From Oscillospiraceae bacterium (GTDB taxonomy: Bacteria; Bacillota; Clostridia; Oscillospirales; Ruminococcaceae), in contig CP107208.1 in the NCBI GenBank assembly GCA_025758045.1, positions 2,914,001 to 2,978,000 of the forward strand: DNA of 64,000 nucleotides, given 5' to 3'. The translations under genes were made by a program, and so were the position numbers. A model generated the notes under the pieces. That model did no database searches. It was not told where the DNA came from and saw nothing but the letters and a program-made list of their open reading frames with translations. How positions within the stretch are numbered: position 1 is the stretch's first letter; the number at the start of each line of letters is the position of its first letter. Of the stretch, positions 24,540-32,682 are shown piece by piece.

Positions 24540-25820
24540 TCAGGCCCAACCGGCCTTAACGCAGTTCTGGTAGTGCTCGTCGGCCGTCTTGGCGTAGAAG
24601 TACTGGCCGGCAACATCAGTGCCGGGGTGGCCGGTGACGAAGAAGTAGTAGCCCTCGTCGATATACTCCTGGTCAGGATTCAGCGCAGCCTCGATGGCAG
24701 CGTAACCGGGGTTGGAGATGGGGCCGGCGGGCAGGCCGCTGATGGAATAGGTGTCGTACAGGGCCAGCACATCGTCGGGGATGGCGCCCTGATCCGGCCA
24801 GCCGTAGTACTGGGCCGTGGGAGAGTTCCAGAGGTAGTTGTTCTCGCTGTCCCGCATGATATAGCTGCAGGCGTTGGATTCCAGCTTATGCTCGGCCCAC
24901 TGCGGGTCGTCGGACTCAAGACGGTTGTGGAAGCAGGCGCTGACCTTGGCATCCTCACTCTCGAGACCGGCCTCCTCCTGAATGAAGCTGGCCAACTTGA
25001 CCACGTCGTCGAGCGTGGTGCCCTTGGCGGCGATGGTATCGGCCAGGGCGGCGGTCTTGCTGGCGAACTCGCTGTACATGGTATCGACGTAGTAGTAGAC
25101 GTCTTCGTCCGTGTAGACGTTGTAAGTTTCGGGGTAGAGATAACCTTCGCACTTCATCAGGCGGCCGTTATCGGGGATCTGGTTCCAGAAATCATACTGG
25201 CTGAAATCGGAGCCGTCGGTGCCGTTGGCGCAGTTGAGGAAGGTGTCCACATCGTCCACCAGCCCGGCATCCACAAAGATCTGGGCCACGCCGACAGCGG
25301 TAGTACCCTCGGGGATGGTGACGTTGGTGGTGGCGCGGCGCACGACCTCGGAGAGAGTCTTGATAATGTCGTTGTAGCTCATGCCAGAGCGCAGCGTAAA
25401 GTCGCCGTACTGGATGCCGTCGGCCTTGCCGCTGTATTTGGCGTATTGTTTAAAGAGCCAATCATACTGGATGATGCCCGCATCCTTCAGCTGGGTGGCA
25501 ATGCTGCTGACGGAAGAGCCCTGTTCGATGGAGACGGTCTGCTCGGCACCCAGGTCGGTGCCGCCGTCGATCTCGCTGTAGAACTGCATGCCTTTATAGG
25601 CACCAAAGCCCACCAGCGCCAGGATGATGATAACGATCAGGCAGCCCACGGGGAAATGGCGGCGATGTTCCTCTTCTTCCTCGTCGTCATCTTCCTCATA
25701 TTCCGGCTCGGGTTTCGGCTTGCGGCGGGGCTTGGGGGCCGGGGCCGGAGTAGGCTGAGTCTTGGGCTGCGGCGCGGGGGCGTTCTGCGGGGTCTCCCCG
25801 CTGGTACGGCTGATTTTCAT
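24540..25820 (-). CDS. mltG: Endolytic murein transglycosylase MltG (YceG-like)
   Basis: Cleaves nascent peptidoglycan strands and so sets glycan chain length at the outer face of the membrane. The 426-residue protein has a Pro/Lys-rich then acidic cytoplasmic tail (1-55), a transmembrane helix (about 58-78), a LysM-like part, and a catalytic domain with EGYLYPETY (about 225-233) and ASFIQEEA (about 275), the latter with the catalytic glutamate, followed by NRL and the GLPAGPISNPG block near residue 365. The 26-nt gap to trhP and the 57-nt gap from the GNAT gene place it in the same transcript. Confidence 0.92.
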   Translation of the reverse strand: MKISRTSGETPQNAPAPQPKTQPTPAPAPKPRRKPKPEPEYEEDDDEEEEEHRRHFPVGCLIVIIILALVGFGAYKGMQFYSEIDGGTDLGAEQTVSIEQGSSVSSIATQLKDAGIIQYDWLFKQYAKYSGKADGIQYGDFTLRSGMSYNDIIKTLSEVVRRATTNVTIPEGTTAVGVAQIFVDAGLVDDVDTFLNCANGTDGSDFSQYDFWNQIPDNGRLMKCEGYLYPETYNVYTDEDVYYYVDTMYSEFASKTAALADTIAAKGTTLDDVVKLASFIQEEAGLESEDAKVSACFHNRLESDDPQWAEHKLESNACSYIMRDSENNYLWNSPTAQYYGWPDQGAIPDDVLALYDTYSISGLPAGPISNPGYAAIEAALNPDQEYIDEGYYFFVTGHPGTDVAGQYFYAKTADEHYQNCVKAGWA

Positions 25821-25877
25821 AAGCTTTCTCTTTTCTGTTTTGTAATCCTGTTATAGGCGGTCAGCGTTTATCTGCCG

Positions 25878-26699
25878 TTACAGCAGCATGCGGAAATACA
25901 CATCGGTCACCGGGAATTCTCCGTGCAAAAAGGCGATCATGCCATACCCGCAGCGCCGCCCGGCCCCCAGGTAGAGCGTCTGGTTTTCGGCCAGCAGCAC
26001 GCGGGCGTTTTCGGCGCCGGTCTTTTCCCGGGCAGCCTGCAGCAGTTGGTCAGCGCAGTGGTCGTTATCGGCCTGCAATTCAATAAACTGCAAAGTATCG
26101 CCTTTGGTGTAATAGAGACCGTAGCCGCGCCGGTCGGACACAACGGTCAGGCCGCGGCGGTACAGCTGAGTCATCATCTCGTTCATGGCAGTCTCCGGCA
26201 GAGTGATGCAGCCGGGCTGGCAGCGCAGGCGGCGCTCCATCAGGTGGCGCACGGTCAGGCTGTCGAACTGGGCCTGGGCCAGCAGGTTGCGGCGGATGGG
26301 TTTGCTCACCACCCGCAGCGGCAGCAGGTTTTTAAAGCCGAGGTCCGCCAGGTGGGAGGCATCAGCGGCGGTGTCCGGCGTCATCACGGCGAAATCGCAG
26401 CCGTTCTCGGCAAAGGCGCGCAGGGCGCCCTCCAACAGTTTGGGCAGCAGTTTGTCCGCCGGGACGCCTTTGTCCGCCGCCAGGCCGGTGAACCAGATGC
26501 CCTTGCGGTGGGCGTAATGCACCGGCACAGCGGCCAGCATCAGGGCGGGCGGCGCACCGGGCTTTTCCAGCAGCAGGATGTTTTCCAGCCCTGCCACCCG
26601 CTGCAGCCAGCCGGCGGCGTCCTCGGCGGAATCACCGGTGGCGGCGCGGCGCAGCCGGGTCAATGCGGTAAGATCTTCTGCGGCGGCGATCCGCAGCAT
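25878..26699 (-). CDS. GNAT-like acetyltransferase of unknown substrate
   Basis: A 273-residue protein that I place in the GNAT fold: an N-terminal RIAAAEDLTALTRLRR start, the central LAADKGVPADKLLPKLLEGALRAF region (a divergent acetyl-CoA loop, without the full Q/RxxGxG/A), and LADLGFKNLLP before a second half that seems to be another GNAT-like or sterol-carrier-like domain ending in FPVTDVYFRMLL. This two-part build recalls Eis-like proteins, but similarity is weak. It sits between tmk and mltG in the long operon. No function is assigned. Confidence 0.6.
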   Translation of the reverse strand: MLRIAAAEDLTALTRLRRAATGDSAEDAAGWLQRVAGLENILLLEKPGAPPALMLAAVPVHYAHRKGIWFTGLAADKGVPADKLLPKLLEGALRAFAENGCDFAVMTPDTAADASHLADLGFKNLLPLRVVSKPIRRNLLAQAQFDSLTVRHLMERRLRCQPGCITLPETAMNEMMTQLYRRGLTVVSDRRGYGLYYTKGDTLQFIELQADNDHCADQLLQAAREKTGAENARVLLAENQTLYLGAGRRCGYGMIAFLHGEFPVTDVYFRMLL

Positions 26700-26738
26700 A
26701 GGCTTCTCCCCTTTCCGCGCAGTTCCTTTGCGCGCAAT

Positions 26739-27422
26739 TTAAAGGACCTTTTCCAGTTCCTTGAGGATCTCATCATTGATGCTTTCAATCGTGCGCATCC
26801 GACGCTCTTCACTGTCCGGGGCCACCGGCTCGGTGCACTCGATGCGTTTCCAGCCCAAAGTGCGGGCGCAGTACTCGGCGGCGGCACGGCTGCGGGCGAT
26901 ATACTCCCGGTCCTTCTCCTGGATGTCCTTTTTCTCCTCGTGGCCCTGGTAGCGTTCGGTCAGCAGCCGCTGGGAGACCTCGGGGTCGACAGCCAGATAG
27001 ATGACCTCATCCGGGGTCGGGATGCCGATCTTCTTGTACTCGAAATCGAACAGCCAGTTCAAAAATCCGTCCCAGTGCATCGGCGGCAGTTTGGAGCACT
27101 GGTGTACCGCGTTGGAGGTGGTGTACCGGTCGGACAGGACTAAACCGCCCTCGCGGTAGAACTCGCCCCAGTCGGTCTTGTAGCTGGCAAAGCGATCGAC
27201 GGCGTAAAAGCTGGAGGCCGCGTAGGCGTTGACATCGTCGGGATGCTCGCCAAACTCCCCTGCCAGGTACATTTTGACGAGGGCCGAGGAATTGCTCTCG
27301 TAATTCGGGAAGGTGATCTGGCGCAGGTCCGCGCCGCGCTGGCGCAGGTGGTCCGCGGTCAACTTGGTCTGGGTGCCCTTGCCGGAGCCGTCCAGACCTT
27401 CAAAAATGATGAGTTTACCCAT
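26739..27422 (-). CDS. tmk: Thymidylate kinase-like protein
   Basis: Phosphorylates dTMP to dTDP. FEGLDGSGKGTQ (about 6-17) is the P-loop, DRY (about 98) and the SRAAAEY lid region follow; the 227-residue length is within the range of the clostridial branch of this family. ATG at 27422 has AAGGAGG 9 nt upstream, inside the thyX 3' end, and the two genes overlap by 8 nt, so dTMP synthesis and its phosphorylation are translationally linked. The Bacillus-type tmk near holB is a different neighbourhood, so a second tmk elsewhere is possible. Confidence 0.88.
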   Translation of the reverse strand: MGKLIIFEGLDGSGKGTQTKLTADHLRQRGADLRQITFPNYESNSSALVKMYLAGEFGEHPDDVNAYAASSFYAVDRFASYKTDWGEFYREGGLVLSDRYTTSNAVHQCSKLPPMHWDGFLNWLFDFEYKKIGIPTPDEVIYLAVDPEVSQRLLTERYQGHEEKKDIQEKDREYIARSRAAAEYCARTLGWKRIECTEPVAPDSEERRMRTIESINDEILKELEKVL

Positions 27423-28197
27423 TCGGGAGTGCCTCCTTTTTGAGTGCAGCATATTTTTCCCGTACTTCGGCCTGTTTGCCGCAGCACATGCGGCCCTCCG
27501 GGCAGGGGCCGGTCAGGCAGCGTGGGCCTGCCGCGGCAAAGATATGCGGGGCCAGCGGCAGCACGAGTTTGAGCATTTCGTCGGCCACAGCGCGGATCTC
27601 CCACTGGGCGCGGTTGCAGCAGCGCAGGTTGAAGAAGTTTTGCAGGCTGCGGCAGTTCATCGTCATGACCATCTTGGTCTCGCAGGCGTTGGGCAGCACA
27701 AAGCGGGCGTCCTCGTTGGCCTGCTTGGAGGCCTTGGCCCGTGCGGCCTTTTCATCCATGCCCTGGGCCACGAACTTGGCGGTGTGGGCGTCCTCCAGCG
27801 TGTGGACGAGCTCGAGGTATTTTTTTGCGTCGTCGTTCATCGAAGCGATGAACTGGGCCTTGGCTTCGGGGATGGCCTCGATCTCCGGCGGGATGACATA
27901 GCGGAAATCTTCGAGCCGGACATAGCGCTGGCTCTGCACGCTGAAGCTGCCGATGCGGTGGCGGGTGACCTGCGCCAGGAAGGTGCGGGACACGCCCTCG
28001 ATGCCGAAGGTGAAGCTGGCGTGCTCAATGGGGCTGGCATGGCCGACATCGGAAAGTTTCTGCAAAAAGGCGGCGGTCTTCTCGGGGGTCAGGCCCTCCA
28101 GCAAAGTATCGATATGCGCGTCAGAGTAGCAGAGCTTGGCTGCGGCTGCTATGGTGCGCTCGGGGTCGTTGGTATGGGCGATCAGTTCAACCAGCAT
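27415..28197 (-). CDS. thyX: FAD-dependent thymidylate synthase ThyX
   Basis: Makes dTMP from dUMP with methylene-tetrahydrofolate and reduced FAD, without making dihydrofolate. The signature RHRIGSFSVQSQRY (about residues 79-92) is the RHRxxSxxxxSxRY ThyX motif, and HASPIEHASFTF (about 53-64) fits the FAD/dUMP site; the C-terminus adds a Cys-containing tail (CLTGPCPEGRMCC). ATG 28197 is 27 nt after pcrA and the 3' end overlaps tmk. Confidence 0.95.
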   Translation of the reverse strand: MLVELIAHTNDPERTIAAAAKLCYSDAHIDTLLEGLTPEKTAAFLQKLSDVGHASPIEHASFTFGIEGVSRTFLAQVTRHRIGSFSVQSQRYVRLEDFRYVIPPEIEAIPEAKAQFIASMNDDAKKYLELVHTLEDAHTAKFVAQGMDEKAARAKASKQANEDARFVLPNACETKMVMTMNCRSLQNFFNLRCCNRAQWEIRAVADEMLKLVLPLAPHIFAAAGPRCLTGPCPEGRMCCGKQAEVREKYAALKKEALPNG

Positions 28198-28224
28198 GAT
28201 TTCTTCTTCCTTTTATGATAGTCC

Positions 28225-30831
28225 TTATTCCTCGGTCAGTTTTTTCAGCGGAGCGTAGTTGGCCATCGTCTTTTTTACACCCACGCGGTCGAACTGGATC
28301 TCAACGATGCAGTCGCCTGCGATGGGGGTAGCCTTGATGACCTTGCCCTTGCCAAACACGCGGTGCTCAACAAGGTCACCGGGGGCGTAGCTGACGGCCT
28401 CTTTCTTTTTGGGCGTGGCGGACGGCGTGCCTGCCAGCGTGGAGGTGCCAGCCCCCGCCGGGGTGGCGTGGTGGGGGTTATTGCTGCGACCATAGCCGGT
28501 GCCAAAGCCGGTGGATTGCACATTGTGGCGGCCGCCGGAATAGTTGGGGCTTTCGTGTCCGCCGCTGGCAAAGCCGCTGCTGTAACCGCCGCCAAAACCG
28601 CCGCGGGGGCGGGCGTTATACTCGCTGTTGAGGTAGCCGCGGGATGCGCCGGAGTAGCCGCTGCGCCCGCCGGGCACGTTGGTGCTGTAACTGCCGTAAC
28701 CGGCGCCGAACCCACCGCCGCTGTAGGCCAGCTCGGGGCTTTGGGTCTCATCCAGCAGGTCGGAGTCGATTTCAGACAGGAAGGTGGACGGCGGGTTGCG
28801 GCGGGTCTGGCCGAAGATCAGGCGGCTGCGGGAGGAGGAAAGGTACAGTTCCTTTTTGGCGCGGGTGATAGCCACGTAGCAAAGGCGGCGCTCCTCTTCC
28901 ATGTCCTCTTCATTATAGCGGGCCATGTCGCCGGGAAAAACACCGTCTTCCATACCCACAACAAAGACGTAGGGGAACTCCAGGCCCTTGGCGGAGTGGA
29001 TGGTCATCATCGTGACGCTGTCGGCGTCCTGGTCATAGCTGTCCAGGTCGGAGATCAGGGCGACTTCCTCGAGGAAACCTGCCAGGGTCGCGTCCTCGCC
29101 GTTCTGGTCGACGTAGGTCTTGACCGAGCTGATGAGCTGGCCCAGGTTCTCAAGGCGGGTCTGGCCTTCCTCTTTCTGGGCTTTCAGCATAGCCTCGTAG
29201 CCGGATTTTTTCACGACCTCGCCGGCGAATTCATCCAGCGGCAGCGTGACCGAGAGGTCGCACAGCTCGCGGTATATCTCATAGAATTTTTCCAGCGGGG
29301 CGGCGGCACGCTGCAGTTCGGGGTATTCCCGCACATGGCCGATGATCTCCAGCATGGGCACACCGTTTTTGGCGGCCAGGTCGCCGATCTTTTCTATGGT
29401 GGTGGCACCGATCTTACGGGCGGGTTCATTGATGATGCGGCGCAGGCGCACATCGTCCCGCGGGTTGACGATGACGGCCAGGTAGGAGTTGATGTCCTTG
29501 ACTTCCTTGCGGTCAAAGAAGCGCTGGCCGCCCACGATGCGGTACGGGATGCCCGCGCGGGCGAAGTAGGTTTCGATGGGGTTGGACTGGGCATTCATGC
29601 GGTAGAGCACGGCGTGGTCCCGCAGGTGGGCACCCTCCCGCAGATGCTCGCCGATGATGTCGGCCAGATGGCTGGCTTCGTCCTGCTCGTTGGAGGCGGT
29701 GTAGTGGTGGACCTTTTCGCCGTTGCCGTTCTGGGTCCACAGAGTCTTGCCCTTGCGGCCTGCGTTGTTTTTGATGACGCTGTTGGCGGCATTGAGGATG
29801 TTGGAAGTGGAACGGTAGTTCTGTTCCAGGCGGATGGTCTTGGCCCCCTTGAAAACCTGCTCAAAGTTGAGGATGTTCTCGATGGTGGCGCCGCGGAACT
29901 TGTAGATGGACTGGTCGTCATCACCGACAACGCAGACATTGTTGGAGCCGCCCGCCAGCAGGCGCACAAGGTTAAACTGGGCAATGCTGGTGTCCTGATA
30001 CTCGTCCACAACTACGTACTTGAACTTATCCTGATAGTAGCGGCGGGCTTCCTCATCGTTTTGCAGCAGCTTGACGGTGTGGTAGATCAGGTCGTCGAAG
30101 TCCATCGCGCCCGCCTTTTTCAGCCGGGCGGCGTAGGTGGTGTAGATTTTGGAGATGAGCGCCGCCTTGGTGTCGCGGGGGGCCTCCGAGGCAATATCCT
30201 CGGCCGAGAGCAGCTTATCTTTAAAGGAGCTGATCTGGCTGACAGCTGACTTAACCGGCAGGAATTTGTCGTCGATCATCAGATCCTTGTAGATCTGCTT
30301 GATGACGCGCTGCTGGTCATCGGAATCGTAGATGGTGAAGCTTTTGGGGAAGCCGATGCGCTCGGCATCCCGGCGCAGGAAACGTACGCAGGCCGAGTGG
30401 AAGGTGGACGCAAAGACGTCGCCGCCGAGGGTCGCGCCCAGCATGGCGCGCAGACGTTCTTTCAACTCCCCTGCCGCCTTGTTGGTAAAGGTGATGGCCA
30501 GCACGTTCCAGGGGCGGGCCGGGCGCACGGCGAGATAGGCCGTTTCGCGCGGCAGGTCGCGGCCGGTGGCCACGGCAGTGCGCAGGTCGTTGAGATCCTG
30601 CTCGGTGACGGGGCGGGCCAGCTCTTTGCTGCCGTGGGCCGAGCCAAAGCGGATGATGTTGGCGATGCGGTTGACCAGCACGGTGGTCTTGCCGGAACCG
30701 GCACCCGCCAAAATCAGCAGTGGGCCTTCGGTGGTAAAGACGGCCTGGCGCTGCATGGGGTTCAGTTTGGTAAAGCGGGCTTCGATATATTGATCGCGCA
30801 GGGCGAGATATTCACTGGTAAGATCGGGCAT
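28225..30831 (-). CDS. pcrA: UvrD/PcrA-type DNA helicase
   Basis: Superfamily 1A 3'-5' helicase for nucleotide-excision and mismatch repair and for stripping RecA. ILAGAGSGKTTVL is Walker A (about 38-50), then AITFTNKAA (motif Ia), VVDEYQDTS (motif II), GDDDQSIYKFRGA (motif III), LEQNYRST (motif IV) and VAITRAKKELYLS (motif VI). Two features differ from textbook PcrA: a 40-residue insertion after RIANIIRFG in domain 1A (about 60-100), and a long Gly/Ser/Tyr-rich linker (about 690-800) before the C-terminal Tudor-like domain (PGDLVEHRVFGKGKV). The start is ATG 30831 with AAAGGG upstream; extension to 30915 overlaps the mreB-like gene. Confidence 0.95.
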   Translation of the reverse strand: MPDLTSEYLALRDQYIEARFTKLNPMQRQAVFTTEGPLLILAGAGSGKTTVLVNRIANIIRFGSAHGSKELARPVTEQDLNDLRTAVATGRDLPRETAYLAVRPARPWNVLAITFTNKAAGELKERLRAMLGATLGGDVFASTFHSACVRFLRRDAERIGFPKSFTIYDSDDQQRVIKQIYKDLMIDDKFLPVKSAVSQISSFKDKLLSAEDIASEAPRDTKAALISKIYTTYAARLKKAGAMDFDDLIYHTVKLLQNDEEARRYYQDKFKYVVVDEYQDTSIAQFNLVRLLAGGSNNVCVVGDDDQSIYKFRGATIENILNFEQVFKGAKTIRLEQNYRSTSNILNAANSVIKNNAGRKGKTLWTQNGNGEKVHHYTASNEQDEASHLADIIGEHLREGAHLRDHAVLYRMNAQSNPIETYFARAGIPYRIVGGQRFFDRKEVKDINSYLAVIVNPRDDVRLRRIINEPARKIGATTIEKIGDLAAKNGVPMLEIIGHVREYPELQRAAAPLEKFYEIYRELCDLSVTLPLDEFAGEVVKKSGYEAMLKAQKEEGQTRLENLGQLISSVKTYVDQNGEDATLAGFLEEVALISDLDSYDQDADSVTMMTIHSAKGLEFPYVFVVGMEDGVFPGDMARYNEEDMEEERRLCYVAITRAKKELYLSSSRSRLIFGQTRRNPPSTFLSEIDSDLLDETQSPELAYSGGGFGAGYGSYSTNVPGGRSGYSGASRGYLNSEYNARPRGGFGGGYSSGFASGGHESPNYSGGRHNVQSTGFGTGYGRSNNPHHATPAGAGTSTLAGTPSATPKKKEAVSYAPGDLVEHRVFGKGKVIKATPIAGDCIVEIQFDRVGVKKTMANYAPLKKLTEE

Positions 30832-30850
30832 GGAGTTTTTCCCTTTCTGG

Positions 30851-31909
30851 TCATTCCCCGGCAAAGGGGTCGTGGTTATTTTGCAGGCGCTTGTGCCAGG
30901 CTTTGGGGGTGGCATCGCGGAATCCGGCGGTAAGGTAGCAGCCCTCGCTCAAACTGATGGCCGTACCGCGGGCTACGCAGTTGAGCGGGTCTGGGGCGAT
31001 GGCCACATCCACATGCAGTTCCCCAGCGATATAGCTGGCTAAACCCCGCAGCAGCGAACCGCCGCCGGTGAGCAGCACGCCCGACGAGGAGACGTCCGCC
31101 GCCAGTTCCGGCGGGGTGCTTTCCAGCACGGCGCGGGCCGCGGCGGCAATGCGGGAGGCAAGCTCCTGCACCGGCTCGTACAGGTCGCGGGTGTAGATGA
31201 CGTGGCGGGCGGGCAAGTTCGTCTCCCAGGAGTGGCCGCGCACTTCCATCACGCCCTCAAACTCGCTTTTGGTGCAGCAGGCCACCTGCTTTTTCAGGGC
31301 TTCTGCCGTCAGCGGACCGATGGCGATCTGGAATTTTTCCTGCACATACTGGGCAATGCAGCGGTCAAAGGCGTTGCCTGCCACCGGCACGCTGGCGGCT
31401 TTTACACGGCCACCCATGCTGATGACGGCAATGTCGGTGGAGCCGCCGCCGATGTCCACGACCATGCAGCCGTGGGGTTCGCGAATCTGCAAACCGGCCC
31501 CCAGGGCAGCGGCTACCGGCTCGTCCACCAGAAAGACCTGCTTGGCCCCGGCCCCCATGACCGACTCGACCACGGCGTCAGCCTCGACGCCGGTAATCTG
31601 CGCGGGCACGCAGACCGCGATGCGGGGTTTGAAGATGCGGGAACGGCAGACCTCGTTGACAAAGCGGACGATGAGCTCATTGGTCATGCGATGGTCCTGG
31701 ATGACGCCGTCCCGCAGGGGGCGCACAAGGTCGATGTAGGCGGGCGCACGGCCCACCATCTGCAGGGCTTCGTCCCCCACCGCAATGATGGTATTGGTGC
31801 GGGTATCCACCGCGCCGATGGTCGGCTGGCGGAAGACGACGCCCTGTTCTTCGGTAGCTATGATAATGGAAGTAGTTCCCAAATCAATACCGATGTCATA
31901 TTGCTTCAT
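30851..31909 (-). CDS. mreB: MreB/Mbl-like actin homologue
   Basis: A 352-residue bacterial actin that would form membrane-associated filaments steering wall synthesis. DLGTTSIIIA (about 9-18) is the phosphate-1 loop, VDEPVAAALGAGL (about 145) the connect region, VVDIGGGSTDIAVIS (about 162-176) the phosphate-2 loop and GVLLTGGGSLLRGL (about 291) the adenosine loop. ATG 31909 has CGGAG 8 nt upstream and overlaps the comFC stop in an ATGA. It is not next to mreC/mreD; here it sits between comFC and pcrA, so it may be a second MreB-family gene. Identity as MreB rather than Mbl is not settled. Confidence 0.88.
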   Translation of the reverse strand: MKQYDIGIDLGTTSIIIATEEQGVVFRQPTIGAVDTRTNTIIAVGDEALQMVGRAPAYIDLVRPLRDGVIQDHRMTNELIVRFVNEVCRSRIFKPRIAVCVPAQITGVEADAVVESVMGAGAKQVFLVDEPVAAALGAGLQIREPHGCMVVDIGGGSTDIAVISMGGRVKAASVPVAGNAFDRCIAQYVQEKFQIAIGPLTAEALKKQVACCTKSEFEGVMEVRGHSWETNLPARHVIYTRDLYEPVQELASRIAAAARAVLESTPPELAADVSSSGVLLTGGGSLLRGLASYIAGELHVDVAIAPDPLNCVARGTAISLSEGCYLTAGFRDATPKAWHKRLQNNHDPFAGE

Positions 31910-32682
31910 TTGCGTTTCTCCGTAGATTTCTGCAGGGATTTCGGCAGTTCTTCGGTGGCAGCCACGGCGGCTGCGGTGATTTCGTAGGCTCCGGCCTGCT
32001 GTAAGGCCAGCGCACAGGCCGAGACCGTTGCGCCGGTGGTGATGATGTCGTCCACCAGCAGCACCCGCTTGCCGCTCAGGTCGGTGCCGGGGCGGCAGGC
32101 GTAGGCATCCTTTTTGTTGGCCAGGCGCTCCGCGCGGGTCAGCTCCTTTTGAGGCTGTAAAGGCTTTGTACTGTACAGCGGCGCAAGCACCGGGGTCTGC
32201 ATTAGTATGCCCAGCCGCCGGGCCAGCAAAAGCGGCATACCGGCGGTGCCGGGCAGCGGCTCCCGCGGCGGGACCGGCACAATGTAGTGGTAACGGGGCA
32301 TTCCCACCGGAGCCAGAGCTGCCGGGCGGCGGCCCGGTGTGTGGGACGGCATGGCGCCCCAGATCAGTACGGCCATGCGGTCGGCCAACTCCCGGGCACG
32401 CCACAGTTCCCCGCCGCGCTTGCAGGCCAAAATCGCATGGCGGACCTCGCCGCTGTAATAGTAGGCTGCGACGGCGCTGTTCAGGGCGTAAAAGGCATGT
32501 TCGGTCTCCGGCAGGCGGGGCGGCAGATGCACAAGGCGTTTGTCGGCAGCCTCAAAGCAGGCCGGGCAGACCGTGCCCTGCACAGCATCGCAGCCCAGCA
32601 CTGCACCGCAGAACGGGCAGCGGCGCGGGTAGAGATACAGCGCGGCCTTTTCGGCCAGCAGCCTCCAATCCGGGTGGTTCAT
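31906..32682 (-). CDS. comFC: ComF family phosphoribosyltransferase-like protein
   Basis: A 258-residue ComFC/GntX protein used in DNA uptake and probably in handling single-stranded DNA at the cytoplasmic side of the membrane. CPFC (about 22-25) and CPAC (about 39-42) form a zinc site, and VLLVDDIITTGAT (about 213-225) is the PRPP-binding loop of type I phosphoribosyltransferases. It overlaps recD2 upstream and the mreB-like gene downstream by 4 nt each. No comFA helicase lies beside it. Confidence 0.9.
   Translation of the reverse strand: MNHPDWRLLAEKAALYLYPRRCPFCGAVLGCDAVQGTVCPACFEAADKRLVHLPPRLPETEHAFYALNSAVAAYYYSGEVRHAILACKRGGELWRARELADRMAVLIWGAMPSHTPGRRPAALAPVGMPRYHYIVPVPPREPLPGTAGMPLLLARRLGILMQTPVLAPLYSTKPLQPQKELTRAERLANKKDAYACRPGTDLSGKRVLLVDDIITTGATVSACALALQQAGAYEITAAAVAATEELPKSLQKSTEKRK

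Noticed and set aside
25821..25877. Promoter for mltG in the 57-nt gap upstream
   Set aside because: No -35/-10 pair of reasonable quality; mltG is probably read from the operon promoter.
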